In this document: in pieces, positions 1-8,495 of the stretch
Numbering within the stretch: position 1 is the first letter of the stretch
How the letters are laid out: the number at the start of each line of letters is the position of its first letter
Source of the DNA: an uncultured Spirochaetaceae bacterium
GTDB lineage: Bacteria > Spirochaetota > Spirochaetia > Sphaerochaetales > Sphaerochaetaceae
Assembly: GCA_944389505.1 (NCBI GenBank)
Contig: CALXMP010000001.1
Location: 310,001 to 374,000 of the forward strand
Length of the DNA: 64,000 bases
Reading direction: 5' to 3'
Program-made: the position numbers and the translations under genes
Notes under the pieces: model-generated
What the model was told of the DNA's origin: nothing
Seen by the model: only the letters and a program-made list of their open reading frames with translations
Database searches by the model: none

Positions 1-48
1 AGATGCTCGAGCTTGTTCCTTCATAGAAGGAGTATTGATTACTTCCCG

Positions 49-624
49 TTAATAATCCAGAAGCCTCCCGTAATCATTCCAGCTACCATACATTCTTCCT
101 TTTTTTGTCTCTTCTATTACATGAGAAAGCATCCTTGCGTAAGAAGAGGGATGACGGACTTTACAAAGGGCGAGGTTTGAAAGCCTGATACGTTGATATA
201 AAGGGTGGAATGTCCGGAATTTTGACCAGACTCTTGCTGCTTTCAATGCGGCCACAACTTCCTTGTCTGGGTTAAATCTTTTCAGACCCATCGGGGGAAG
301 CACTGCTCTACCCGCATCTGTCATCAGTCCAAGTTTTTCCAGTCTCCGCACCCTCTCTTTGTTGAGCTCTGTCCAGCCTGATGTTGCCCTTCTTGGCGAG
401 AAGCGTTGCATGGCCTTTCCTGATATCATCCGGATGGTACTATCAATCCAGCCAAAACAGAGGGCTTCCTCCACAGCATCGAGATACCAGAAATGCTCAT
501 TGTCCACGGGTTTTCCTCTCGTTAAAAAAAGATAGCATTCAGATTCTACAGATGAATTCTCTTCAAGCCATTCCCTGAATTCGTGCCTTGTGGTAATAAA
601 TGCGAGGATATTCTGATATTCCAT
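49..624 (-). CDS. YdeI/OmdA-like (bacteriocin-protection family) protein
   Basis: About 191 residues with the look of the YdeI/OmpD-associated family: an N-terminal block with FREWLEEN and a conserved EALCFGWIDS segment, followed by a C-terminal helical block (residues about 120-190) with LKAARVWSKF. The biochemical role of the family is unclear; some members are linked to stress or bacteriocin tolerance. The frame is open 19 codons further upstream, but I place the start at 624 because a perfect TATAAT box lies six bases before this ATG, leaving no room for a leader; no Shine-Dalgarno is present. It stands alone, running toward the window edge. Confidence 0.75.
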   Translation of the reverse strand: MEYQNILAFITTRHEFREWLEENSSVESECYLFLTRGKPVDNEHFWYLDAVEEALCFGWIDSTIRMISGKAMQRFSPRRATSGWTELNKERVRRLEKLGLMTDAGRAVLPPMGLKRFNPDKEVVAALKAARVWSKFRTFHPLYQRIRLSNLALCKVRHPSSYARMLSHVIEETKKGRMYGSWNDYGRLLDY

Positions 625-630
625 ATGCTT

Positions 631-636
631 ATTATA
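631..636 (-). promoter_or_regulatory. -10 box of leaderless promoter for the YdeI-like gene
   Basis: On the minus strand TATAAT is followed by six bases (AAGCAT) and the ATG at 624. Transcription starting about seven bases after the box would begin at the start codon. No clear -35 box is visible. Confidence 0.6.
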
Positions 637-844
637 GTAAATCCTGCTTATTACAGAATAGGACGCCAAACCCCCCAGCAAATTCTATCGTTTTCACACT
701 ATTTGGCAAAACTCCGAGATGGGTAGCTGAAATTTCCAAGGAAATACAGAGGTTGCCGAAATAAGTCTTGAAAACGCCCGATTTCTGGGCTGCTGATAGT
801 CCCCTGCCGATAACCTGATTCTGAAAATTGCATATGAAGAAATA

Positions 845-872
845 AGGAGCGGCTCCTTGGAATACCGCTCCT
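845..872 (-). terminator. Terminator downstream of tRNA-Ile
   Basis: An eight-pair inverted repeat (AGGAGCGG / CCGCTCCT) with a 12-base loop is followed on the minus strand by TATTTCTTC. It sits about 40 bases beyond the 3' end of the tRNA gene. The remainder of 625-912 shows no supportable gene. Confidence 0.6.
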
Positions 873-912
873 CGCTGTAAGAAAAGGCTTTGATCACCTT
901 ATGTGTTTGTTG

Positions 913-985
913 TGGGCCCTGCTGGATTTGAACCGGCGACCCAAGGATTATGAGTCCTTTGCTCTAACCGCTGAGCTAAGAGCCC
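913..985 (-). tRNA. ileX: tRNA-Ile(CAU), lysidine-type isoleucine tRNA
   Basis: A 73-base cloverleaf: acceptor GGGCUCU paired with AGGGCCC, D-arm with UUAGCUCAGCGGUUAGAGC, anticodon loop CUCAUAA in an AAGGA/UCCUU stem, and T-arm GCCGGUUCAAAUCCAGC. The CAU anticodon could mean Met, but the overall sequence is close to Escherichia coli tRNA-Ile2, which reads AUA after TilS converts C34 to lysidine. The discriminator is A and the 3' CCA is not encoded. Confidence 0.9.
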
Positions 986-1006
986 TGGCAATAAATACCG
1001 TTCAGT

Positions 1007-1036
1007 ACTTTAACAAGTATGGATACTGAAAGTCAA
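1007..1036 (-). promoter_or_regulatory. Promoter of tRNA-Ile
   Basis: On the minus strand TTGACT (1036-1031), an 18-base spacer and TAAAGT (1012-1007) form a sigma-70-type promoter, with a start expected about 15-20 bases before the mature tRNA. Confidence 0.55.
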
Positions 1037-1060
1037 CATATCCATAATGTACGCGAATCC

Positions 1061-1089
1061 TGTCCAAAATACCTCCCCTTTGATATAAT
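1061..1089 (+). promoter_or_regulatory. Promoter of the HD-domain operon
   Basis: TATAAT at 1084-1089 preceded at 17 bases by a weak -35 (TGTCCA). The start would leave a leader of about 15 bases that carries an AAGGAGG ribosome site before the ATG at 1111, so this unit is leadered. Confidence 0.5.
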
Positions 1090-1110
1090 CCTCGCAATAA
1101 GGAGGAAATC

Positions 1111-1674
1111 ATGGCAACAAGAGAAGAAGCTCTTGAGCTTTTCAGAAAATACAATAAGTCGGAAAGCCTTTACCATCATGCGCTTGAAGTAGAAGCCGTA
1201 ATGAGAGAAGGCGCGGCTAAATTCGGAGAGGATCCGGAATACTGGGGAATCGTAGGTCTTCTTCATGATATCGACTGGGAGATGTTCCCGGAGGAACATT
1301 GCAAGAAGGCTCCGGAACTGCTGAAGGAAATCAATCTTCCAGATGATATGATCCATGCGATATGCTCCCATGGCTATGGTCTTGTCACAGACATCAAGCC
1401 AGAGAGGCAGATGGAGAAATTCCTCTACACAATCGATGAGCTTTCAGGTCTTGTCCATGCAACAGCACTGATGAGACCGGAGAAGATGAAAGGCATCACA
1501 GTCAAGTCAGTAAAGAAGAAATGGAAGGAGAAATCCTTTGCAGCCGGTGTCAACAGGGAGGTAATAGCAAACGGAGCGGAGATGCTCGGGATGGATCTCT
1601 CTGAACTGATGCAGATCACAATCGATGGCATGGCAAAAGTTGCTCCAGAGACTGGACTATGGCCGGAGGACTGA
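1111..1674 (+). CDS. HD-domain phosphohydrolase-like protein
   Basis: A 187-residue HD-superfamily protein. The metal-binding pattern is visible as a His near residue 23 (SLYHHALEVEAVM), the HD pair in GLLHDIDW (about residues 51-54), and a downstream His/Asp region (ICSHGYG, TIDELSG). Such proteins hydrolyse phosphate esters of nucleotides or related metabolites; the substrate cannot be told from sequence. AAGGAGG precedes the ATG by five bases. Its last 16 bases overlap the following EamA gene, so both are co-transcribed with rsmD and the thioesterase. Confidence 0.8.
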   Translation: MATREEALELFRKYNKSESLYHHALEVEAVMREGAAKFGEDPEYWGIVGLLHDIDWEMFPEEHCKKAPELLKEINLPDDMIHAICSHGYGLVTDIKPERQMEKFLYTIDELSGLVHATALMRPEKMKGITVKSVKKKWKEKSFAAGVNREVIANGAEMLGMDLSELMQITIDGMAKVAPETGLWPED

Positions 1675-2546
1675 AGGATATACACAAGGGAATAATATGC
1701 ATAATCATCTCGGCATTCAGCTTTGCCGTGATGAATATGCTTGTGCGTCTCGCTGGCGATATCCCATCAATACAGAAGAGTTTCTTCAGGAATGCGGTAG
1801 CTGCGGTCTTTGCATTGGCCGTCGTTCTGAAGAATCGGCATGATATCACAGTGGATAGAAGGAATATTCCCCTTCTCATACTGCGTTCTGTGCTGGGTAC
1901 TGTCGGAATCCTCTGCAACTTCTACGCAGTCGACCATCTTGTCCTTGCCGATGCATCGATGCTCAATAAGCTTTCGCCGTTCTTCACGCTGATATGCAGT
2001 GCTATCTTCCTGAAGGAGAAAGTAAGCATAAAGGAGGCATTGATCGTAGCCGGAGCGTTTGCCGGCAGCCTCCTTATTATAAAACCCTCATTCTCCAATA
2101 CCGATCTCGGGACATCGCTGATTGGTCTTCTTGGAGGTCTGGGGGCTGGAAGTGCATATACCTGTGTCAGAGCACTTGGAAAGCGCGGAGAGAAAGGACC
2201 GGTTATCGTACTGTTCTTCTCTACGTTCTCCTGTCTCGTCACCCTTCCCTATCTGCTATTCAGATACAGCCCGATGACTTCAGAACAGGTTCTTATACTT
2301 ATCCTTGCTGGCGCTGCAGCAGCTGCAGGGCAGTTCTCAATTACAGCGGCCTATTCATTCGCTCCGGCAAGGAAGATATCGGTCTATGACTACTCCCAGA
2401 TCCTCTTTGCTGCACTCCTCGGATATTTCATACTTAATCAGACACCGGACGTCCTGAGTGTCCTTGGTTACGCTATCATCATAATGATGGCTGTCATCAT
2501 GTTCCTGATGCAGAAAAGCCTTGAAAAGAAAAAAGACAGTAGGTAA
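1659..2546 (+). CDS. EamA-family (DMT superfamily) transporter
   Basis: 295 residues with about ten hydrophobic helices arranged as two five-helix EamA repeats, typical of drug/metabolite transporters. The N-terminal repeat carries SAFSFAVMNMLVRLAG and the NFYAVDHLVLADASMLNKLSP region that is conserved in this group. It acts in the inner membrane, probably exporting a small metabolite or amino acid; substrate unknown. The start overlaps the HD-domain gene by 16 bases and a GGAGGA lies close by, implying translational coupling. A second, unrelated EamA gene lies at 62274. Confidence 0.88.
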   Translation: MAGGLKDIHKGIICIIISAFSFAVMNMLVRLAGDIPSIQKSFFRNAVAAVFALAVVLKNRHDITVDRRNIPLLILRSVLGTVGILCNFYAVDHLVLADASMLNKLSPFFTLICSAIFLKEKVSIKEALIVAGAFAGSLLIIKPSFSNTDLGTSLIGLLGGLGAGSAYTCVRALGKRGEKGPVIVLFFSTFSCLVTLPYLLFRYSPMTSEQVLILILAGAAAAAGQFSITAAYSFAPARKISVYDYSQILFAALLGYFILNQTPDVLSVLGYAIIIMMAVIMFLMQKSLEKKKDSR

Positions 2547-2556
2547 TCTTCAGGTT

Positions 2557-3120
2557 ATGCGCATTACAGGCGGAAAATATGTTAGACGTCAGATAGCCTG
2601 TCCCCCAGGCATCATCCGTCCAGCGATGGATATGATGAGGGAGTCGATGTTCTCGATTCTCGGGGATATCGAGGGCGTTCCATTCCTGGATCTCTTCTCG
2701 GGCTCTGGATGTGTAGCAATCGAGGCAGCTTCGAGAGGAGCCTCTCCCATCCATCTTGTCGAGATGGATAGAGGAAAGAAAGAGACTATCGAGAAGAATC
2801 TTGCATTTGTCGAGGAACCCCACAGATTATTCATGATGGATGCGATGAGATACATCTCATCCACGCCGTATAAGTACTCTATAGTCTATGCCGATCCTCC
2901 GTTTCCCATGGAGGAGAAGCCGAAGCTTGCCGAGGCCTGCAGCAGATATGGCATAGTCAAGGATACGGGGCTTTTCATCATCCATCTTCCCAGGGAAGAG
3001 CGAAAAGCATGGGAGTCCAGAATCGGTGATTACCGCCTTATTGATGAAAGAAAGTATGGAAGATCCATTCTTCTGTTCTATAGACCGGAAAAGGATGAGG
3101 AAAATGAGAATAAGCAGTGA
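2557..3120 (+). CDS. rsmD: 16S rRNA (guanine966-N2)-methyltransferase RsmD
   Basis: A 187-residue Rossmann methyltransferase. It opens with MRITGGKYVRRQ, matching the usual RsmD N-terminus, which is why I use the ATG at 2557 rather than the longer frame that would overlap the EamA gene. SAM-binding motif I is DLFSGSGCVAIEAASRGA (about residues 46-63) and the catalytic motif IV is YADPPFP. RsmD makes m2G966 in 16S rRNA of the small subunit. It ends inside the first codons of the thioesterase gene. Confidence 0.93.
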   Translation: MRITGGKYVRRQIACPPGIIRPAMDMMRESMFSILGDIEGVPFLDLFSGSGCVAIEAASRGASPIHLVEMDRGKKETIEKNLAFVEEPHRLFMMDAMRYISSTPYKYSIVYADPPFPMEEKPKLAEACSRYGIVKDTGLFIIHLPREERKAWESRIGDYRLIDERKYGRSILLFYRPEKDEENENKQ

Positions 3121-3895
3121 AAATGTCGCTTACGAGGATTATTTTGTACGTGCAACAGATACGGACATGTTCTACGATGCAACGATTCCTTTCTATTTCT
3201 CAGCTATCCAGGAAATGGGGGGAGAGCATGCATCGAAGCTTGGCATAGCTATCGATGATCTGCAGAGAGAGAAAGGCTGGACATGGGTTATTACAAGAAC
3301 GAGAGCCCTGTTCTATGGTTCATCGTCGTGGCGTGACACCCTGAATCTTGAGACATGGCCGCAGGAACCATACAGGCTTCATTGCCCCCGTGTCGTGAAT
3401 GGATACTGCAATGGCAGCAAGATTTTTGAAGCTATGACGCTCTGGGCAGTGATCGATATGAACAGGAAAAGACCAGTCAGGCCTCAGGAGGTCATGGGCA
3501 GCATACAGCCAGCACCCGCTGATAAGTATTTCGTCAATCCTGATATCGGGAAGATCATCAAATACGATGATGCCGAGAAGATCAAGGAGTACATGATATA
3601 CCGCCCTACTCCTGCTTACTATGATATCGACTACAACAAGCATGTGAACAATGTCGTATACCTCAGGTGGATAACAGAGGCTATGGATGAGGATATCCTG
3701 AAAACCTACAGGCCATCGATGCTCGATGTGCAGTGGGAGCATCAGACATTCAGCAATGACAAGATCTATGGCCAGACAGCGCTGACGGCAGAGACAGATG
3801 ATAAACTATCATTCGTCCACAGACTCATGAAAGAGGAGTATGGGAAGAACGACACAGTCCTCTTCGAAGCCTATTCAGAATGGGTCAGGAAATGA
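3104..3895 (+). CDS. Acyl-ACP thioesterase (double hotdog)
   Basis: 263 residues with two hotdog domains, the layout of the FatA/FatB-like bacterial acyl-ACP thioesterases that release free fatty acids from acyl carrier protein. The first domain has RATDTDMFYDATIPFYFSA and TWVITRTRALFYGSSSWRDT; the second has DIDYNKHVNNVVYLRW, where the Asn and His are the family's catalytic residues. The start at 3104 overlaps rsmD by 17 bases, with GGATGAGG just upstream; an ATG nine bases earlier is also possible. It is followed by a strong terminator, closing the operon. Confidence 0.88.
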   Translation: MRISSENVAYEDYFVRATDTDMFYDATIPFYFSAIQEMGGEHASKLGIAIDDLQREKGWTWVITRTRALFYGSSSWRDTLNLETWPQEPYRLHCPRVVNGYCNGSKIFEAMTLWAVIDMNRKRPVRPQEVMGSIQPAPADKYFVNPDIGKIIKYDDAEKIKEYMIYRPTPAYYDIDYNKHVNNVVYLRWITEAMDEDILKTYRPSMLDVQWEHQTFSNDKIYGQTALTAETDDKLSFVHRLMKEEYGKNDTVLFEAYSEWVRK

Positions 3896-3904
3896 GAAAC
3901 CGAT

Positions 3905-3930
3905 AGCAGCTCAGGAAGGGGCTGCTTTTT
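3905..3930 (+). terminator. Terminator after the thioesterase gene
   Basis: AGCAGCTC pairs with GGGCTGCT (one G-T pair) across a short loop and is followed directly by TTTT. It overlaps the stop codon of the convergent slyX-like gene. Confidence 0.8.
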
Positions 3931-4130
3931 CAATAGTGAGGCGGCTTGCGGTTAGGCCTGCTCTCACCCGATTCCTCTATCAGGTCCTCAACATTCAGCT
4001 CCAGCTTCTCGATTCTCTTAAGCAGTTCGGATATCGTCCTATCACACTCAAGAACAGCCTCATTGAGCTCCGCATTCTCTTTCTCAAGATAGCTAAGCCG
4101 TATCTCGAGTTTCTCCAGATCTTCATTCAT
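3930..4130 (-). CDS. slyX: SlyX-like small coiled-coil protein
   Basis: A 66-residue heptad-repeat protein (IRLSYLEKENAELNEAVLECD... ISELLKRIEKLELNVEDL) ending in RKPPHY. A short coiled coil with a terminal PPHY tail is the hallmark of SlyX; its function is not established. A GTG two codons upstream is possible, but TATAGT lies exactly six bases before the ATG at 4130 on the same strand, so I take that ATG as the first base of a leaderless mRNA. It is a single gene convergent with the thioesterase operon. Confidence 0.78.
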   Translation of the reverse strand: MNEDLEKLEIRLSYLEKENAELNEAVLECDRTISELLKRIEKLELNVEDLIEESGESRPNRKPPHY

Positions 4131-4136
4131 GTCCAC

Positions 4137-4142
4137 ACTATA
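4137..4142 (-). promoter_or_regulatory. -10 box of leaderless slyX promoter
   Basis: Minus-strand TATAGT, six-base spacer GTGGAC, then ATG at 4130. No ribosome-binding sequence fits between them. Confidence 0.55.
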
Positions 4143-4182
4143 CCACAGAGAACTAAATCTATGAAACGAACCGGTTCCATGC

Positions 4183-4188
4183 TAGAAT
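4183..4188 (+). promoter_or_regulatory. -10 box of leaderless WYL-regulator promoter
   Basis: TAGAAT is followed by seven bases (TCCTTAC) and ATG at 4196; no Shine-Dalgarno. The two divergent leaderless promoters here are about 40 bases apart. Confidence 0.55.
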
Positions 4189-4195
4189 TCCTTAC

Positions 4196-5158
4196 ATGAA
4201 AGGTGAACGCATCGCGCAGCTTGAGCTTCTGCTCCGATCCCATCCAGAGGGTATAAGGAGAGCGGAGATAGCACGGCGCCTTGGAGTGCATAGATCCACT
4301 ATATCACGATATGTCGATGAGCTCTCGGAGCATATCGATATATATGAGGAGAACAATCTCATAAAGCTTAAAAGCAAGGATGCGGATTCTTCTCCCATGG
4401 AGCTTTCCGTATATGAGAGCCTTGCATTCAACATGGGAGCTGAGGCTCTCGCTTCAACTGCAGAGTTCAGAAGCCCTCATCTTGCATCGGCACTTCGTAA
4501 GCTTGCCATGAACATGCGTTCATATGCTCCGAGAATCAGCGAGAATGCGCTGAGCATAGCAGATCAGATTGAGACAGCCATACAGAAAGACAGGGAGAGT
4601 GCCGGACAGTACAATCAGGTGCTTGAGGTCCTGATCGACTGCTGGGTTTCCGGAAGGATAGCAAGGATATCCACAGCGGAGAAGGATATGGAGGAGATTG
4701 AGATCGCCCCCTACTTCATCGGCTTCAAGGAGGATCAGACAGGCAGAAGACCTATCACCGTAACGGGAAGACTGAGGCATACGAAAGATATCATCACCCT
4801 TGATATCGCCTCGATAACTGAAGCGAAGATGCTCGATGAGACATACACAATCCCTGATAACCTCAGGCCTTTCTCCCATAAGGAGGAAGAGAGATATGAT
4901 GCCATCGATATGATTCCGCTCACTTTGATCCTGAAGGAGAAGAGCGCGCTTAATTCATTCTCCGAGATAATACACGGAAAGCCGGAGATAAGCAGGCTGA
5001 GCGATGGAAGTCTGCTGTGCCATATGGAGGCAGAGAACTCGATAGAGCTTATGCTGAGGATTATCCAGTGCGGCACATCCGTAAAGATCCTGGAGCCAGA
5101 GAACTACAGGAAGAAGATGATCCAGATGCTGGAGAGCATAATCGCAATGTACAGATAG
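4196..5158 (+). CDS. HTH-WYL transcriptional regulator
   Basis: 320 residues. Residues about 5-55 form a DeoR/HTH_11-type winged helix (RRAEIARRLGVHRSTISRYVDEL); the rest resembles the helical linker and WYL-domain layout of ligand-sensing regulators (for example QVLEVLIDCWVSGRIARIST and the C-terminal WCX-like part). WYL domains bind ligands such as nucleic acids or small molecules. The stop is one base before the response regulator start, so it forms an operon with the two-component genes and may set their level. Confidence 0.82.
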   Translation: MKGERIAQLELLLRSHPEGIRRAEIARRLGVHRSTISRYVDELSEHIDIYEENNLIKLKSKDADSSPMELSVYESLAFNMGAEALASTAEFRSPHLASALRKLAMNMRSYAPRISENALSIADQIETAIQKDRESAGQYNQVLEVLIDCWVSGRIARISTAEKDMEEIEIAPYFIGFKEDQTGRRPITVTGRLRHTKDIITLDIASITEAKMLDETYTIPDNLRPFSHKEEERYDAIDMIPLTLILKEKSALNSFSEIIHGKPEISRLSDGSLLCHMEAENSIELMLRIIQCGTSVKILEPENYRKKMIQMLESIIAMYR

Positions 5159-5159
5159 C

Positions 5160-6743
5160 ATGTATACGATACTCCTTGTTGAAGACGAAGAAGCTGTAAG
5201 ACACTCGATAAAAGACCTTACCCCATGGGAGGAATATGGTTTCTCTGTCATGGGAGAAGCATCAAATGGCATGGAAGCGCTTGAGATCATCTCAGAGACG
5301 ATGCCAGACGTCATCATCACGGATATCCGCATGCCATACATGGATGGCATACAGTTCATACAGGAAGTCAGGGAGAAGTATTCACAGACCGTTGAAGTCA
5401 TATTCCTTTCAGGATATGACGAATTCACATTCGCCCAGACTGCTCTCAGCCTTAAGGCTGCGGAATATGTTCTGAAGCCCGTCAGCATCGATTCAATGAG
5501 AGCCCTTCTTGGAAGAATACGTGCAAAGCTCGATGAGGACGTCGCCAGAGTATCTGACAGGACGAAGCTTGAAGCTTTCTACAGGGATGCATTCGATGTA
5601 TACAAAGAGAAATTCCTCGTCTCGCTCATAACCCCGACAAGAAAGAAGGATGAGACACTGATTGCGGAGAAAGCCAGCGAATACGGGGTTCCGCTGAAAG
5701 GGAATATCTTCGCAGTCTCGGTAATCGACCTTCCACTTGAGACGCTGTCATCGGTCGCAATGGAGGAGATCATTGAGGAGAGCACAGAGGACAGTGGCAA
5801 TATGCTGTCTTTCCAGTATGAGAATCAGATTGTGCTGATCTTCTCATCTGAGATGGGAAAGGATTTCGCGGCGCTCTTCATCAAGCAGATATACCGCTCT
5901 CTATCACTGCTCCAGTCCAGGCTTGTCCATTACTTCTCCCATCCATTCAGCATAGGAATCGGAGAGGTGGTCTTCCAGATAAGCTCACTGCCCCTTTCAT
6001 ACAGGAGCGCGATGGAGGCACTGAACTATACCCATATCTATCCGGAGCAGCATATCATATCGATAAGCGACGTCGAAAGCGTCAATGGCGCAAAGGATGA
6101 GAAAACAAGGAGCGATCTGAAGACGGAGCTTGTCATGGCCCTGAAATTCGGGACTGCGGAGGAGACAGAGGAGAAGATCCATGCTTTCTTCACAGGACTT
6201 GCCGAGACTGCGGATATCCAGAATGCAGTGCTCTCCATCCTCTCGATAATCTCCGAGATCTGTGCCTCATATGGAAGGAATATAGCACTGCTTCTCGAGG
6301 GAGAGGATCTCTTTCTCGAGCTCTCGCATGCAAACACCTCCGCAAGAGCTGAAGAGCTGGCAAAGCGCCTTGCGGTATCTGCCAATGAGATGGCATCGGG
6401 AGTAAGGGAAAACTCCCATATTCAGTTCGTGGAGAATGCAAAGCGGATCATAAAGGAACGCTACTCCGACTCGTCGTTCGGGCTTGATCAGGTTGCGGAT
6501 GAGATTTCCGTATCCCCTGCATATTTCTCTACGACATTCAAGAAGGAGACAGGACTGTCATTTGTGCAGTATCTTACGAACATCAGGCTGGAAAAGGCAA
6601 AGGAACTGCTGAAGAATACAGACAAGAAGACATATGAGATTGCAGAGGCAATAGGGTTCTCTGAGCCCAATTACTTCTCATTCACATTCAAGAAGAACAT
6701 AGGCATGTCACCTTCGCAGTTCAGAGCAGGGAACAGACAATAA
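5160..6743 (+). CDS. YesN-type response regulator (REC + AraC HTH)
   Basis: 527 residues. A CheY-like receiver occupies residues 1-125 with the acidic pair E8/D9, phospho-acceptor D55 in IITDIRMPYMDG and the Lys in AEYVLKPVS. A variable middle region (about 140-415) follows, and the last 100 residues are an AraC/XylS double helix-turn-helix (FGLDQVADEISVSPAYFSTTF and KTYEIAEAIGFSEPNYFSFTF). This is the usual design of YesN regulators of carbohydrate transport in Firmicutes and spirochaetes. Its stop and the kinase start share one base (TAATG), implying coupled translation. Confidence 0.93.
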   Translation: MYTILLVEDEEAVRHSIKDLTPWEEYGFSVMGEASNGMEALEIISETMPDVIITDIRMPYMDGIQFIQEVREKYSQTVEVIFLSGYDEFTFAQTALSLKAAEYVLKPVSIDSMRALLGRIRAKLDEDVARVSDRTKLEAFYRDAFDVYKEKFLVSLITPTRKKDETLIAEKASEYGVPLKGNIFAVSVIDLPLETLSSVAMEEIIEESTEDSGNMLSFQYENQIVLIFSSEMGKDFAALFIKQIYRSLSLLQSRLVHYFSHPFSIGIGEVVFQISSLPLSYRSAMEALNYTHIYPEQHIISISDVESVNGAKDEKTRSDLKTELVMALKFGTAEETEEKIHAFFTGLAETADIQNAVLSILSIISEICASYGRNIALLLEGEDLFLELSHANTSARAEELAKRLAVSANEMASGVRENSHIQFVENAKRIIKERYSDSSFGLDQVADEISVSPAYFSTTFKKETGLSFVQYLTNIRLEKAKELLKNTDKKTYEIAEAIGFSEPNYFSFTFKKNIGMSPSQFRAGNRQ

Positions 6744-8491
6744 TGAAGATGCGGGCAATATCCATCAGAACAACCATTTCCCTGCTGATGGCACTGATGC
6801 TTACAATACTGATCCTAGTTGTGAGCATCACAGTGAATGCATTCCTCACAAATGCGGTGACCGGAATAATGGTACGCAGTACTACAGAGGTCATAACCCA
6901 GGTCAACAACAACGCTGAGACATACATAGATGGCATTACTGGCATAGCCGCGTACGCCCGCAATCTGGCGCGCGATACATCGGCTCTGAATGCCGATGCC
7001 ATAACAGAAAGGCTTAAGGCAATAGTCTCATCCAGAAATGACATTGTCCGTATCGATGCCTTTGATCTGGAAGGGAATCCTCTGCTGACCACAGCCCCTT
7101 CAATCACTCCAGCGTCAAGGGACGAGCTCTGGTTCTCAAGGGCGGTGAAAGGCGAAGGCGATTTCTTCTTCACAGGCCCAAGGCTCCAGACACTTCCTTC
7201 GGGACAGACCGGCCTCGTGATAACATTCTCCCAGCTCATCAGCTATGGTGATATGAACAGAGCAACAAGCTCCGCAGTACTCTCCATAGACCTGAATTTC
7301 AATTCCATAAGGGAGCTGTCGGAGGATGCCAATCTTGCAGCCTCGGGTTACATTTACTTCATCTCCAATGATGGCGAGATAATATACCATCCGAACCAGC
7401 AGGAAATCGACAGCGGTGAATTTCTGGAAGATCTGGAAGGCGTTTCAGACCATGTATACGGTACATACATATCACAATTTGCAGGACACGAGCGCCTTAC
7501 AGTCATACAGACTGTGAACCAGACAAGATGGAGAATCGTCGGAGTCGCCATGATGGATGAGATCATGGATGATCTGGGGTCATTCCAGACGGCGCTTCTA
7601 TTCATCTCCGCTGTGATGATCATTATCTCCATAATAGCGACAACGATAATATCAAAGCACATCACAAGACCTCTCAGAAGACTGGAAAGCGAGATGAGGA
7701 AGGTAGAGACAGGTGATTTTAAGGTATCGCTACCGCAGAGTCACTCCATAGAGGTCGAATCGCTATCATCATCATTCAGGATCATGGTCGCAAGGATCAA
7801 GGTTCTCATGAAGAGGATAAAAGCGACGGAGGAGATAAAGAGGCAGAGAGAGCTCGACGCCCTTCAGGCAAAGATCAATCCTCACTTCCTCTACAACACG
7901 CTCGACAGCGTCATATGGATGGCGGAGACTGGAGACAATCACGGCGTTGTGAAGATGGTATCAGCCCTTGCACGTCTATTCAGGATATCAATAGCGAAAG
8001 GACATGATGTCATAACATTATCGGAAGAGCTGTTGCATGTGCAGAACTATCTCGATATCCAATCCATGAGATACAAAGACAAGTTCACCTACTCGATAAC
8101 CATCCCTCCAGAGCTTGAGAATGCACCAACGATAAAGCTCATAGTCCAGCCCATCGTTGAGAATTCAATCTACCATGGCATAAAGTACCTTCAGGAAGAA
8201 GGACGGATAGAGATTAAAGCCGAGGCCGTGGATGATGGAATAAAGATAATCATCTCCGATAACGGTGTGGGAATGAAGAGCGAGACTGCAGCCGCGATAC
8301 TGAATCCCGATCAGGAGAATACTGTATCATCAGGCAATGGTATCGGATTGAGGAATATCGATGAGCGGATCAAGCTGTCATATGGTGAGAAATACGGGCT
8401 CTCGATCTGGTCGGAGCCCGATGAAGGAACAACGGTGACGATACTGATTCCGCATCTGCCACCGATAGAGCCTATAATGGTGAAGCCCTGA
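6743..8491 (+). CDS. YesM-type sensor histidine kinase
   Basis: 582 residues. TM1 (about residues 10-32), an extracytoplasmic Cache-like sensor (about 35-285, with FSRAVKGEGDFFFTGP), TM2 (about 288-310), HAMP, then a His_kinase module with phospho-acceptor H381 in INPHFLYNTLDSVIWM and an ATPase domain with N-box IVQPIVENSIYHGIKY, DNGVGM and GNGIGLRNIDERI. It pairs with the receiver gene before it. It ends four bases from the convergent DUF4867 gene of the mgl operon, so a sugar-related signal is plausible but not shown. Confidence 0.93.
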   Translation: MKMRAISIRTTISLLMALMLTILILVVSITVNAFLTNAVTGIMVRSTTEVITQVNNNAETYIDGITGIAAYARNLARDTSALNADAITERLKAIVSSRNDIVRIDAFDLEGNPLLTTAPSITPASRDELWFSRAVKGEGDFFFTGPRLQTLPSGQTGLVITFSQLISYGDMNRATSSAVLSIDLNFNSIRELSEDANLAASGYIYFISNDGEIIYHPNQQEIDSGEFLEDLEGVSDHVYGTYISQFAGHERLTVIQTVNQTRWRIVGVAMMDEIMDDLGSFQTALLFISAVMIIISIIATTIISKHITRPLRRLESEMRKVETGDFKVSLPQSHSIEVESLSSSFRIMVARIKVLMKRIKATEEIKRQRELDALQAKINPHFLYNTLDSVIWMAETGDNHGVVKMVSALARLFRISIAKGHDVITLSEELLHVQNYLDIQSMRYKDKFTYSITIPPELENAPTIKLIVQPIVENSIYHGIKYLQEEGRIEIKAEAVDDGIKIIISDNGVGMKSETAAAILNPDQENTVSSGNGIGLRNIDERIKLSYGEKYGLSIWSEPDEGTTVTILIPHLPPIEPIMVKP

Positions 8492-8495
8492 AGCA

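Noticed and set aside
694-897. A 67-codon open frame between the YdeI-like gene and tRNA-Ile
   Set aside because: It overlaps the tRNA terminator stem, has no ribosome site or leaderless promoter and no family-like sequence.
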